Source: Durusdinium trenchii (taxonomy: Eukaryota; Sar; Dinophyceae; Suessiales; Symbiodiniaceae). Taken from it: 64,000 nucleotides of DNA. Below are positions 34,641 to 47,373 of this stretch, piece after piece. The notes under the pieces are model-generated. The model was not told where the DNA came from. It did no database searches and worked only from the letters and a program-made list of their open reading frames with translations. The stretch spans positions 3,891,296-3,955,295 of the forward strand of contig CAXAMN010000001.1 of the NCBI GenBank assembly GCA_963970005.1. The letters run 5' to 3'. Every line of letters starts with the position of its first letter. Position 1 is the first letter of the stretch. The position numbers were made by a program, and so were the translations under genes.

Positions 34641-37600
34641 TAACGGCTCAGCTCGGCTGAAGGAGCAAAAGGACACACTGCGAGCAGTGCTTCCTGCATT
34701 GTTGGTATGGAAGTCTATATAGTTTTTGGGACAATTTTGTAGTGGTCCTGCTCCAGTGGTCCTCTGCAACCATACTGGTCTATTTGTGTCAACTACCCCT
34801 TCCGGCCCCGGGAATGCAATAGACTTTTGCTAAAGATCGAGGCTGGCTCAGTTTCAGTTCCCGATGAGAAAACGAAAGTAGTCATTCCCATGTCCTATCA
34901 ACCCGCCAAGCATGCACATATGCCTCACAAAGGCACGCAACACCCACATAGAAAGTCCTTACAACCCTGTAAATCGAATACACAATCACAATCAATCACA
35001 GATCCACACCTGTGAGCTGAGATCAGTTGGGTTTTTCAGTCGTAGTCTTCTCTGAACAATCGCGGTGCCGTCTGGCCTGTGAGGTGAACGAGAACGTTCT
35101 GGATCATGGGGTACCTGTGGGGGCCCGTCCGACGTGTCCGATGTGGCTGACCCGAATGTGAAGAACAGTCGATCGATGGGGCATGTTGTCCAAATCTGCT
35201 CGAAAAGAGGGATGGTTTTTGAGGCTACTTCGCTTTGCATGAGCTTTTGCTGCTTAAGATTCGATGTCCTGGTTCCTGGATTCAGCACCATTTCAAGCCC
35301 GCAAAGGATTGCGCAGACCCCTTTCTGAACGTGTTGAGAAGAACTGCTGTCGGTTATCCAAGCTGCTGGAGGGAAGGCCTCCCCTTCAATGAAATCACGG
35401 AATGTGACATCACAGACACAAGTGCAAGGTCATTTACCTATCTCAGGCTTGCTGTTAGGCAACAGCATAATCATCACTTGGAGAGGTGGATTGGGCCAGA
35501 ATCAGTAACATTCGACACTAATGTCGACACTGAATTTAATGTGAAATCTTCCTCCCCGATGTTGGGCCTACTGGGGGAATTTTCACCATCCAGTGTGGAC
35601 ATGTTTTTTTTGGTCCAGCAACCAAAAACCAATGGATGCCTAGTTCTTTCCCTGAGGAACTGCGTGAGCTAGAGCGACTAGCACTTCCTTGAGATCGTTG
35701 AGATCATGTGGGGCGGCCAGTGCAGGATCGAACCCTGGCGCTCCATGGGACTGGCATATATTGACCGATCTCAATGTAGGTAAACATTACATTCCCAAAG
35801 GGTCCTTAGGTCCTTTTCTTTGCTTCCGACCCTTACCTCTCAAAGTACGAACTCGTCACCTCCGTGGTACCTGAACTCAACTTTGTAAGACCTTAAGATA
35901 TAGAGATGCCGCTCCAAAAACCATGCCGGGCTTTTGGAGCGGATGTCGCTCGCGTCCACTTCTTCAAAGGCACGAGAATCCTTGGGCATCCTTGTCGCTC
36001 GCGAGTTGAACTCGACAGCCAGGAAACAAATCCAAACGCTAAACCTCAGGTAGTTGTAAATCCCTAGGGATCCAAAATGGTCCAAAGATCACCCAAGCTC
36101 CAAGCGCCTGTGCCCCCTTCGTAGCTTTGATAGAATTCACATGACCATGGCATTGGTGTGTCAATTTGGGTTTGGAGAATCACACAAACCCTGGCAGGGT
36201 CAAAAGGACAAAAAAACACTATCTATTCCCCGATCTGATAGGGTTGCTGGGTGTCTACTTTAGTTTGCACTAGCTTTTTCTGAATGAGACTGAACGGCTA
36301 ATGAAGAAGAGCTCATATCTTCCAAAATTGATTTAGCCCACCCGCAAATGAAAGGGGTACGCGTATGACTACCACAGCCAGGAACCCGAAAGCAACTCTT
36401 TTCCACTGGTCGATCTTCGCTCCGTGCGAGGAAATAGGCCTTGTCCTGCAGAAGATGCTGCTGAAACAAACGTGTTTTTGTTGTCCCTTACCACATTCTA
36501 CAAGACAAGGAGGACTTTATATATCTAATATATATAACTGTATATATAACATATATACAATTATTATATACATATGTGTACATGGGGTCGTGAACCCTGT
36601 GCGTGTTGAGACCCTTCATCAACAAACATAGAATACCAACAGCTGTGGGTCCTGGGTCACTTAAAGCATACTCAAAATTTATAACCCCTCACTTAATGGC
36701 TACAGCTGGGAACCAATCATGTCCAATGAAGACCTATCAGTAGTGTAGGGCACCCAAACACCCAAACAGGATGGTCCTGATACCTTTCCTGAATGGGTGT
36801 GTCAAATTCATTGCCCCTCCTCCCAAGATGCGGGTCCTCCATCATCGGCCAGCGGGGCACTTCAAAGGTCCCAAGCAAGCGCCACTCGGCCTAGCAGCGG
36901 CTGCGATGGCTTTGGCAATGGCACGGACACCCGGTCAAGCAGAAAGAAGAAGCCGTTTCAGGGCCCAGGAGGATCGTTGTTGTTCACCAACTTTTGATGA
37001 CTTATGTATAAATATAACATATTGTGATACTATAGGGTTATATATATATATATCGGTAAGCAACTGGATGAAGAAGTTTGGTGAACTCGCCAAGGCAATT
37101 CCCAAGCTTGCACAACCGCCACAGCTTCCTTACAGGCAAGAGATTGGCAAGGTTCTGGTGTTGGGTGTCAGGTGGTAGTATGACTGATTTGTAGATGGAC
37201 CACCAAACCTGTGAGAAACCACACAGCCTCAATCTAGACCCTTGGTTTGGATGATCGATTTATGGCCTTAGACGTAGCATTGGCCATGTTTATGACCAGT
37301 GATATCCACGGTGACGTGAAGTCAATGCCACCGGTTCATTGATACCACACAAAACACACGAGCTAAATGATCTTGTATAAATGATCACGAGCTAAATCTT
37401 CATTGATCCCGTTATTTAGGAACATCTTGCCCTTGTGGCTTTGTCGCATCGGATCTTCGTTCTCGCTTCCTCCGCTTCCTGAAACACTCGACGCAAACAC
37501 TGGGTTCCTCACCTCCAAGCGGTCGAAGAAAGCCTTTGAACCAGTACAGCCACGCCACTCGCCTCGTTTCCCCGTCCGAAAATGGCTGTGGGTCGCACTG

Positions 37601-38036
37601 GAGAGTTTCGACCGACCACACACGACGGCGCCCTTTCGTATCGGTCACGAAGCTCGCCGGAAAACATGGTGGACAGGTCGGGCAGCAGGTTTTGACCAAT
37701 CCCCATATCATATGCTGAGTTGCAGGTGGCTTTCACCTATGGTGCAACTAGAAGGTGTACACCACTTTCACGTGGATGGCGCCACGCGGCGGCGTCCCAG
37801 ACCTTCTAAGGCCCCCCTTAGACTCCAAAGAATGATCAGGAACGTGGCCAACAGCAAGGCTGAATAGATAGGCCAATTGGTTCACTCCGCCATTCTCCGC
37901 AATTACTATTTGCATCTATTTGCCTCAACTCGCTTTATACGACAAACTTTAGATGGCCCCTGCATGAGTTCACAATCATTCGCCAACAAAAAAAATAGAC
38001 CCCAGAATACCCCAGATACTTGACATCAAAATGCCC

Positions 38037-38135
38037 TTTGTTCCTAGTAGCTCCTTGTTTCTAGTAGTAATGCCAAGAGCTGCCTCCGTTCGTAGCGTCA
38101 TCTTGCTCCGTTCGTAGCGACGCCCCAAAATGTTA
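38037..38135 (+). repeat. Dispersed ACTAG-rich repeat, copy 2
   Basis: CTAGTAGCTCCTTGTTTCTAG is followed by two CTCCGTTCGTAGCG blocks (38084 and 38108 regions). The order of CTAGTAG, CTTGTT, CCAAGAGC and CCGTTCGTAGCG is the same as in the copy at 42722. Confidence 0.65.
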
Positions 38136-39486
38136 CTATATACTCGAAAAAAAAATGCGAGACAAATCGATCTCTCTCATCTCTCTGACTGACACCACCC
38201 ACCCGAATCCCGGCAAGGACGAGAGCTATCTCTCCGCCGAGCCGCCGATGAACAGGACCCAGCGTCCTCCGAAACGACGCAGGGCCGCCTGACGATGATC
38301 AGATGACGATGGAGTTTGCACGTTCTTCTTGGACAAGCATACCAACAGAGGTTGAAGGACCCGAACTAGCCTATCCCAGTTGGGTACCCCAGGTTACGGG
38401 TCCTAGTTCAGGTCACTGAACCTCTCTAAGCATATGCGACACAAGAGAAACGTCCAACTCCTCTGGATTGAGAAAGAGGTACCTCATTTGGACGATTTAT
38501 GTGGATGAATTACATACAGACAAAACTAAACCAAAGAGGATCAAAGAGGTACCTATCAATATATATATATTGCCTGTGGATTTTTTGATGAAGGCATTTA
38601 AGAGTGTCTAATGATCCATCCATAGAGGAAGACACGCTCCGAGGATCGGAGGGTGGGTTCCCCTGGCAGATCGGGCTCCAGTTGTTGACCCGCAGCCACA
38701 TGAATGATGATTCTTAGACTGAAATGCTGTACAATTCACGGAATCGGTCAACGAACAATTCTTGCATCTAAGGCCATTAGACCACACTGATGTTTTGCGC
38801 TGTCCCAGCCCAACTTCTAGTGCTGGGAAGTTCGCTCTCTTGGTTTCTTCTTGGAGAAATGATGGCCCCTCCATGGGTTCGTTGCTTGACCGCAGAACCT
38901 GAACAGAATAGACTCCTGGGGAGGTCAACCTACCGGGTACCACGGTTCATAGTCAACTTTTCTCACCAGGACCTGTTCGAAAGCATGGCGCTGCATCTTC
39001 TCCGGACCTCGGCCACCTCCGAAGGCGGCGGTGGTGGGAAGGAGAGCATCAGCACAGCGTTCGGCGCCTCCATCGGTCATGGGTGCGACGCGGTAGCAGG
39101 GCGGCGTTTGTTGGCAGGGGGTCATGGGACATGGGTGCAATAAATAAAGGGTTTCGAAGTAGATGTTTCTACCATAAAAGAAAAGCCATGAAGGGATGTA
39201 TCTTGCAGTTGGAATACCCTGCGGCTCCAGTGACGTGACTAGTTGGTCAAACATGCTTCAAGGACCCCACGCTGAAGACTTGCCAAACAGTCAGAACTGT
39301 GATTCATTCAGTTCTTTCCGTTTCCACTTCCAAAGTTGCCTTATTTCCACTGCCGCCCATACGGTCATTCCAAATTTGTGACTGATTGCGACCCAATTCA
39401 ACATGGGCTGGAAGGATGCTTAGCAAGTGGCTTTCCAAGCCCCTTTACAAACCGGCCCCAAACTCCCTCCTTTTCGTTCGGAACTG

Positions 39487-40188
39487 CTAGTGTATCGGAT
39501 CAGTACGTTCTCCCCTCCTAAAGATGTTCTTCCTAAAGGGCCACGCACCAGGAGTCACAAAGCTCGGGGTGTGAGGTGAGGTGCGGAGTGCCCCTGTCAC
39601 ATCACCTGTACTCACTGGATGGGACGAGACAAAGCACCCCATTCCATGTGACTCCTGGTCGTATTTTAACAGTGTTTTTGGCACAAGCCCCATGATGTCC
39701 TTTAGATGGGTCCATATAAGCCACCTTTTGGGGATTGTGCCATCTACTCTGAACTCTGAGCCCACTGCAATCTTCTCCGCGAGGTCTGCGAAGGTTGTAG
39801 GGTTTTTCCCACAGGGCTGATGGACGAAGTGGACAGGGTGGACAGCACAGTTACTTTCATGTTTTCTCGCCCGGAGCAGCATTGCACTGCACCGGACCAT
39901 TTGGAGGTTTTGGACCCATGCTGCAGCAGCCCTGTGAAGAGGAGTGGAGGGAGATGGAATTTCTTGATCTGCAAAAGACGCAAGCTGTAAATTGCCAGAC
40001 CTCACATGACCCTCAACTGCCCAGCGCTCGTCACTTGTCTGCTTCACCAGTGTCTGTGTCTCAGCAGGGTTTCGAAATGCACGTTCCTTCGACTGAGCAG
40101 CGATGCTGGCATATTGACACAAGCTTGAAGGCAGCTCCGATATGGAAGGCTCCAAAGTGGAGGCGCGTAAGCATCGAAATCTTTTCAA
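39487..40188 (-). CDS. Unrecognised 233-codon open frame, possibly retroelement-related
   Basis: The frame is open for 233 codons and follows the gag-like remnant on the same strand by 155 bp. It has an Ala-rich helix (LHRAAAAWVQNLQMVRCSAM) and no catalytic motif that I can identify. A competing + strand frame overlaps it (39882-40394). It may be a downstream part of the decayed retroelement or chance. Confidence 0.3.
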   Translation of the reverse strand: MKRFRCLRASTLEPSISELPSSLCQYASIAAQSKERAFRNPAETQTLVKQTSDERWAVEGHVRSGNLQLASFADQEIPSPSTPLHRAAAAWVQNLQMVRCSAMLLRARKHESNCAVHPVHFVHQPCGKNPTTFADLAEKIAVGSEFRVDGTIPKRWLIWTHLKDIMGLVPKTLLKYDQESHGMGCFVSSHPVSTGDVTGALRTSPHTPSFVTPGAWPFRKNIFRRGERTDPIH

Positions 40189-40343
40189 GGCAGAATCGAT
40201 TCAGCAACTTACCCACTGGAATGCTTTTGATACCTCAAGATGCTATTTTCTGTGTCGCCCAGCGTCCACGTGCCTGGATTTTTGTAGCACTGCGGCTTTT
40301 TTGCAAGAAACCTGCACTGGGACCTGAGTGTCGCGAATTGAGG

Positions 40344-41437
40344 TCACAAACTCCAGCCCGAATCTTCAAACTTCGATTCCCTAACCAACATTAACCAACG
40401 ACATGGCATCTGCAAAACCGATGAGCCGTCGTTTCTGGCTTCCTTGTGAAGGCCTGTGGTCCTAAGGTCACCCACCGACCCCTTTGCAGAGTCTTTGATG
40501 GTCGCTACTTCGCTTTGGTAAATTTCTCGGATGGCCTCAATGACACCATCCACTTCCAGCAATCCCCGGTCACCAAGCACAACAGCCTGGTCGAGAGAGT
40601 TTTGCGGCACTGTCTCACCGAGCTTTTGCGAACTTGGGTCAGAGTACACCCATACCGTCGCTTCAACATCCTGCATGTCTGCATCTCCAAGCACCAGGTT
40701 CATAATTTTGGCACGGCGCTTGAAGCCTTCAAGCTCGTTGTGGCTCAAAGGATCACATGCAGAAATCCCGTCATGAATATGGTCTGGAAATCGGCTACGC
40801 CGATCTAGCACAATGTGGCACTGAATGTTCAAATCTAGAACCACCAGTTCGTGGTCTGGGGTGAGACCCAACCAACGTCCCGGCCCCAGCTTATTCAAAA
40901 GAATTCTGTGGTGCTCGGTCAGGTTGTTGGGGTCGTGGTCAAAATGGACCAGGACTTGTGGCTCAGCAATGTCGAGGGTCATTGAATTGTCGTTCATGTC
41001 TGTCGTCTAGACAGAGTCCATGGCCTCTGCGGTCCTGCCACCTTGAAGGGGAGGGCTTGGCTTTTTGACCCTGGATTGTCAGAATCCGAGGAGTGTCCGG
41101 CCCCAACTTCTGCAATGGCTGTGGTGATAGACAGCGGCACCAACTGACAAAAAAAGGATAGTGAGGACAGGACAAACAGGATCGCGCAAAAGATCGTATT
41201 TCCAACAATTTGACGCCGTTGACTAGCCTCACACCTTTCCAACAATGACCCGTATCCACTGACAATCCGATGAGTGCGGCGTAGCTCTGCTTGAAGGATC
41301 TCAATCTCAACCTCTGATGAAGGATTTTGCAACCAAGTGGAAGCCTGTTGATCTGACACCAGCAAAATCGCGCATGGAAAGCTAGAGACGGATTTTTTTT
41401 GAGAATAGTGGCGGCAATGGGGCATCCTCAAGACCAT
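40344..41437 (-). pseudogene. Gag-like N-terminal region of a dinoflagellate retroelement (decayed)
   Basis: The upstream block (41437-40994) has a helix LQAELRRTHRIVSGYGSLLE and one hydrophobic segment (IFCAILFVLSSLSFF). After a frame change, 40997-40344 reads VLVHFDHDPNNLTEHHRILL, KLGPGRWLGLTPDHELVVLD, HNELEGFKRRAKIMNLVLGD, LLEVDGVIEAIREI and GSVGDLRTTGLHKEARND. I recall this order (WV/VHFDxDP…LGPGRW…TPDxEL…GDLRTxG) from proteins that precede reverse transcriptase in Symbiodiniaceae, so a structural or Gag role is the best guess. The frame stops at 40344 before the usual continuation, and no reverse transcriptase follows, so this is a truncated copy. Confidence 0.55.
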
Positions 41438-42721
41438 TCATGATCTGCAAAAAACGCAAGCTATAAATATATACGGCCATTATGATTATCCTTGCTCGAA
41501 GTCACAACCGGTGGCTTTCAAGTGGAGAACAGGCCATCATGCACAACGCTATGTGATTAAATGTTGTGTATGCAGTATGCAAGTGTGAAACTCAAAGTGG
41601 CGGTCTTCCGGCACACATGAACAAAGTCAAATTGCGCCAACTTGATTTTGCTTTTGATTGAGGTGAGGTTACTACTATTATTTTTAAATATGCTTGTCGC
41701 AAATGTAGTAGTCTGTTGAGAGTGGGTGGGCAAGTCTGTTGAGATGTGCAAAGCGGTCCAGGGCGGATCTAGTGCACTCCTCTGCCAATGCCGCAGGCAA
41801 CAAAACAGCTTTGTTCAAAAGCCTAGGTAATACAACCTCGAGCCAACCCTAGCGGCCCTAGCCGCATTTGACTAGCGCGGCAAGGTACCATATCAACTTT
41901 GAACACCGGAATACCAAGCCGTGGCGCCGTGGCCAAGCGATTTCTGAACACTGGGAATGTTCCTGACTAAAGCAACAAGCGCCGTGGTTCATCTCTACTG
42001 CTATTTGTGAGGTTGGCTGTGACCAACCTGAGCCCGGCCTAAATCACTGCCAACCAATAGCTAACCATGCCTGGACTGCAACACCAAGTAACTAGGTCAG
42101 GGTGCTTCAGTGTATGTCCTCCCCGTCTCAAACTGCGTGAATTCCACACCTTTCTGGGCCAAATATCCAAAAGACCCACTCACTGAACTGCTCGATGGAC
42201 CTGGATCCCCGGAACAAGCCGACTCCACAAGGTCCCAGAAACCTCGCCTCACCGTGCTGTTGCCACCAAGCCGCAGCAGCCTGAGAAGCGTGATGTTGTG
42301 TGGCCGGATCCAAGTGAAAAGCCTTTCTGACCATCACGTCATGTGGCCATCCAGAAAACACCCATGCATAACCATGCAATATATAACAAACCTGGGGTCT
42401 TTGCCCATCAGGTCCCAGGTGTCGGATTGGTTTCGAGAAATATTTCTGGAAGATCCTGAGAAGGTGCTCCTTGACCTGAGGAAAGAAACAGTGCCTGAGA
42501 AGATCCTGAGTGAGAGACCCTGGTTCTCCCATCTGGTTCCCGGTTCTCCTACTCCTACCCCACTGAAACTCACACAAACCCTGAAAACCACTGGCCCAGC
42601 GTTCGAAAACGGAAAAACAGTCTGACGACCCGGGTTCCAAACCGCGACCTGGGTCCCATAGGATCGTTTGAGAGTGTCCAGGTGTATCTCCAGCAACCAA
42701 CTCAACTTCCTCAAATAAATC

Positions 42722-42836
42722 ATGCTTGCTACTAGCAGCTTCTTGTTACTAGTAAGGCCAGGAGCCCCGTTCGTAGCGAACATTGCTCCGTTCGTAACGA
42801 TGCCCTTTGTTACTAATAGCGATGGCCTCATGCTTG
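42722..42836 (+). repeat. Dispersed ACTAG-rich repeat, copy 3
   Basis: TGCTACTAGCAGCTTCTTGT is followed by TACTAGTAA, CCCGTTCGTAGCGA, CTCCGTTCGTAACGA and TACTAATAGCGATGGCC. It is the longest of the three copies and includes both the CCGTTCGTAGCG blocks of copy 2 and the TAGCGATGGCC end of copy 1, so it shows the likely full unit. Confidence 0.7.
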
Positions 42837-44461
42837 CTTCCAAAATCTCAAAACTCTGCAGTTAGCTCTGCATTAGCCACTGGCCTCCTTGGAAACTCGT
42901 AGCACAACTGAAGAACTCAAACTCAAACCAATAACTTTTGCTGGAAAGAATCAGCGCAGCTTCCTCAACAAACAGCTGTCGCAACAAACTTCTAGGCGCA
43001 CTTTGACCGGCGCATATTGACCTGTTGTTTCCTCAGATTGGGTTTCCCACCGACCTTTTGACGTGGGCTGCTGTCTACTCTGCCGGAATCATCAGGCCGT
43101 GCCCCGACCCTCTTGGGCACAAAACTCAAAGCAAAAGTCTTTGATCCAACCTCGTGAAAAGGAACATCATCTACTGAGGTCCTAGAAGATTCATCATCAG
43201 CGGCATTCCTTCACCAATCCATGCGACTGGAATTTTTACCAATCCATGGGACTGTAACCCTGCGTCAGTCCAGTCTGACCCAGTAAAACCTGGTCTTCTA
43301 CCTCCTTAAATATTGCATTTGTATGACCAACTCCAGTATTCATGAGGTCGTCTTCCAGTCCTATTGCTTCACGCAACCGACGTCTACTTGGTTTTCCACA
43401 GACCGGGCCTCTCCCGCATCGAAAATGTCGAGGTGCTGAAGCTCAGCCCAGACCTCAGGTCTTGTCTTTAGCACCAAAGACCGTTCTCTGGAAGCACTCA
43501 CCTCCGTTCGACCATCAGGTCCGGAGATACCAGATGCGGCATCTAACCCAGACTCTCAACTCTTGGATTCGGATCATCTGGACTTTTGAGGGATCTAGCT
43601 CAGGCTTTTGGATGGAACCGGAGATGCCTCCCAAGACCTGACCCCAGTACGAAGGGTTGGGCACAACCGGGCCACCGAAGTGGGTCAGAATGTTGACCAA
43701 CATGGCGATTCCAATGCCACAGAAGAGGTCAAACAGGCCCTTTAAGGGTAGGCCAGGTAGGGGAGAGTCTTGTGATTCTTGTGGCTCACATCCACTTTTT
43801 GGGGTTGCCACCTTGAACTTCATCGGATTCATCTCGCAAAAACCCTAAACCGGAGCTTGAGGTGCGGGATGTGGTGCAGAACCGGGCTTCATCAGGATCT
43901 CGTCACTGCGGAGTGAGTCGGATTTGGAGTCGGAGGATGGGCACCCCGGTGACCCCTCCGTTGAACGGCACCCAACCTCCCTGGAACTGCAGTATGTATC
44001 TCCATATGAATACCTCGCATATCACCTCGCAGGATCTCCCCCACCTCCTCCGTAGCCCACGGGGTCTCCCACCAGCGCCGGCCCGGCGGCAGCCACCGCT
44101 GCCTGCGCCGCCGCCGTCTGAGCGGCTGCGGCTGCCCGGGCGGAGGAGCCTGCGAGGCAAGACATCTCTCGTTGCCTTTTGTTACGGGGACATAACGTGG
44201 TATGTGCGGTATATCCCATGGCCACTGATGTAATCAGTGGAAGGTGGGTAAGCACCTTGTCGTCCATGCAAAAACGGAATAGTTGCATCACTGGATTTAC
44301 ATGCACCATTGATGACCCTCATGCAAGTATGTCAACAGCTAATTATTCCATACATGGATGGTGTGGGGCATTGGGGAACGTAAGTGCTGATTCAGATTCA
44401 CCCCGGTGGAAATCCATCGAGGCAATTGTTTGGTGTCTGTTTGTTAAGGTATATACCTAGA

Positions 44462-45565
44462 TCTTCAGTCCGGCACCTTTACAGGGTCCGGCGCCGGACT
44501 TCCAACTCCGGCGTTTTTCTGGATTTGGTCCGGCGCTTTTTCCAAGTCACTTTATGTGGATTCTCAAGGCTTTGCATTCTTTGTGGTCTGCATTTCTTTG
44601 AAGTTAAACCCACTACTGATGCAATGATTTTGTTTGCAAAGTGTGCTCGTTTGCCTGTTCCGCTGTTTTCTCATTCCACCGGTTTCAGCATGGTTCACAC
44701 TGGATCAATCAGATCCGTTTAGCTGATCTTCTAAATGAAATCGGATGAAGCCGGTACAGTGCGATGCACCTGTTGAAAGACCCAAGTGGGTGCACCTAAG
44801 CTGAAAGAGCATAGGCAAACATGTACAGTACTCCCATTGTTTCAGGACGTCGGGGCGCTGGGATATAGTTCTAGCTGCGCAGGTTTGCAGAGCCTGCCGG
44901 ACACGTTTTGGGCTGTGGAACATGTGTTGTTCAGAATCTCAATGTTTTGCAGAGAGTTGTCAAAAAATTGCACGTCGTAACTCCGGCGTAATTTCCTGTA
45001 ATTCCGGCGTAGTTTCCCGTAACTCCGGCGTATTTTCCCGTAACTCCGGCGTATTTTTGTTGGACTGAGTGTTCTGCAGCCTTTGATTGTGAACAGTTTT
45101 TCACAGAAGAGTTTTGACAGGAACCATGAGTTCTGCTACTTTATTGGGGGGCCGTCCTGAGGCAAGCTTTAAAGAAACATTAAGAAGCATGAGAATCATG
45201 AAGAGCAACCCACTTTGTAAAAAAACACTTGAGAGACACGGTTGCAGAGAAAGAGGGGTTCCTTGCCACATACTCCTTGGTTTTTTCTTGGAAGTCTTTG
45301 CTTGGGCACAAGTTGCTTATATTTTGTGATTTCTGCTCTTAGGCCATTCGGAAGAGCGAGGGCAATGGGAACGGGAAGGTTCGAGTGTGCTCCAGAAAAA
45401 CTACTCGCGGCGCAAAGGCAGTTTGCTTGTGTATGATCCAACCTTTTATCATCTCTGTTTTTCAGAATCTTGGATCCGGATGTTTTTTCAGGCCTCCGAC
45501 TTTTTTTTCGGAATCCGGCGGAAAATTTTGCCGGATTGAGGTCCGGCACTTTTTTCCGCCCAAAC
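44462..45565. repeat. TCCGG-rich patches
   Basis: Three clusters are seen. At 44468-44545, GTCCGGC recurs with following T-runs. At 44975-45058, four units of about 19-20 bp have the form CCCGTAACTCCGGCGTATTT. At 45473-45565, GGATCCGG, AATCCGGCGG, GCCGGATT and GTCCGGCACTTTTTTCC occur. The element GTCCGGC(A/G)C followed by Ts appears three times. The DNA between clusters is ordinary. Confidence 0.6.
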
Positions 45566-46744
45566 GAGGATCCAGGTATAATAGTAGACTCTTGATTAAT
45601 TCAACCCCCGATATGAAGAAGTTGTTCAACCAAATGTGTGGTTTTATTAATCCAAAGTCTACATTAGGGTTTCTATCCCCAAATCATCTTTCAGAGGGGA
45701 AACCACTGTCCAAACACCTTCGGCCAGGAAGTCAATCTACACGCTCTCCCAGCATCCGTCAAGCATCTACCGACATCGGTGTTCCACTCGCACGATTGAA
45801 GGACAATTCCTGCCTGAGCTGATGCACTGCTGCAAGTATTGCGTGTCCTCGCACGGTGCAAAGGCGCAGTTTGCATGGTGTGGCCTTCAATCAACAACAG
45901 GTGCTGAACAACCCCCAGCCTATCACAGCTTCGCCAAGAAAGCAGCTCTGAAGAAAAAATCCAGTTCTTCTTTTCGCGACACTGGTTGCAACACCGGATT
46001 TCTGCAGTCAGCTTCTCTACCAGGACCTTCCAAGCCTAGGTGGTGTTTGGACACCCCCAGGCTATGTATCGAGACCTCTATGTGGACCGCTCGTAGAAGG
46101 GCGGTGCTTGGGACCCCTGTGGACTCGGGACCTCGAGCGGGTCGGTGTCCACCGGAAGACGGAGCAGTTTTCAAAGCAGGGAGCGGGGTCCACAAGAATG
46201 TACACACATGGTTCAATGGAATTCTGCTTCAAGAGACGTAAACCTGGACTTCTCAAATTTGGAAGGGTTCTGCAGATATCCTAGTATAGCTTGGATGAGC
46301 TTCAATGTCCAACAAATAGACGTAGGATTCTGCAAGATCGTGGGATGTCTCAGAAATCTAGGATCAGATATCAAACGTGGCCTGCCATGCATACCTACTA
46401 AAGTGGGGGAAGAAGTTTGTAGACTTACTAATTGGTGCACACACCCCGCTTGACAAAGGGGTCAAGGCAGTTGTCCCTTCCTTCTCCAAACAGCCCCCAG
46501 TCCGCACCACTGCTCTGGGTGGATCCCCCATGCACTGAGTCTGCCAAGATCACCTGGTCAGTGACGCCGTTCATGTGGTACAAAAATCAGAAGTCTTGGA
46601 AACCTTTTTTATACATCTGAGGTTGGCTGGTGGGCAGAGCATAAGGAAAGCCAACTGTCAAAATGAACCTAATCACGTGAAACTGAAATTATGGATTAGA
46701 AAGGTTCAATCAAAGGCGTGACCCCAAAAACGGTCATTCACTTT

Positions 46745-47373
46745 ACAATCTTTCTGCCCTCCTCATACTGGTCTCTTGTGACTTCACCAAAAACATCCCA
46801 AAACTGTTGCACTGCCATGCACTTGTGATTCCTGACATCTGACAGAATGTGTACAGTCTCGCTGGCGCTTGCGCCAAGATCGGGAGTCTACAGTCTCTAA
46901 AGATGGTTTCTTCGCTTTTTTGTTTTACACTCCCGAAAACTAACATAGACCTTGACGTCCTGGCCCCCGGGAAGATTGTTTTCCTCTACCAACCAGTGGT
47001 TTTCAGGGTCCATGGGATCGTCTTCCAGGGTGTAAATGTTTTCTTCATCTTCTGAGTCGGACTCATGTACATTGTTAGATCGTCGTGGTCCGCTACCACT
47101 TTGAGGGTCCAATCCCCCCGGCAGTGGCAGCTCAAGTCGTGGTCCGTGTGTTTCTGGATCTAGGCTTACCACTCCCGCTGTTCCCACAAGAGCGAGTGTA
47201 ACGGAGGAAAGCGAGCGGGCTTTTGGCACACACATGTACCTTGACATATTGGCATGTATCATGTTGTGAACGCATTGTGTAAGAGCACATAGCGAACCAC
47301 GTTGAAACAACAACGAAATGCGGCCCAGAACGACGAGAACCACCCCACCCCACCCCACGCCGGCCCACTCCAC
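46745..47373 (-). CDS. Two orphan exons of an unrecognised acidic protein
   Basis: On the - strand, 47373-46905 carries an acidic stretch (HESDSEDEENIYTLEDDPMD) followed by NHWLVEENNLPGGQDVKVYV. A second block in another frame (46880-46745) reads SETVHILSDVRNHKCMAVQQ then FWDVFGEVTRDQYEEGRKIV and stops. Both look coding in composition and are separated by what may be a short intron. I do not recognise the family; upstream exons are not clear. Confidence 0.35.

Larger units (their letters stand above)
32646..39486. other. Decayed interval without confident genes
   Basis: Almost 7 kb with only short, motif-free frames on both strands. It holds two copies of an ACTAG-rich dispersed repeat (34566-34640 and 38037-38135) and TA-rich microsatellites near 36530-36575 and 37037-37053. 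Some frames, such as 36800-36997 (Ser/Gly-rich) and 38790-39143, might be orphan exons, but nothing links them to a gene. Confidence 0.4.
41438..46744. other. Mostly non-coding interval
   Basis: Open frames of 100-190 codons occur on both strands (for example 42128-42700 and 43515-43832 on the - strand; 42110-42625 and 45385-45822 on the + strand), but they overlap one another and lack motifs. The - strand frame 43515-43832 has a hydrophobic run (GLFDLFCGIGIAMLVNI) that might be membrane-spanning. A GC-rich Ala/Gly-coding patch lies at 44030-44150. I do not call genes here. Confidence 0.35.

Noticed and set aside
42110-42700. Overlapping 170-190-codon frames on both strands
   Set aside because: They exclude each other, carry no motif, and lie in a decayed region; neither is supported over the other.
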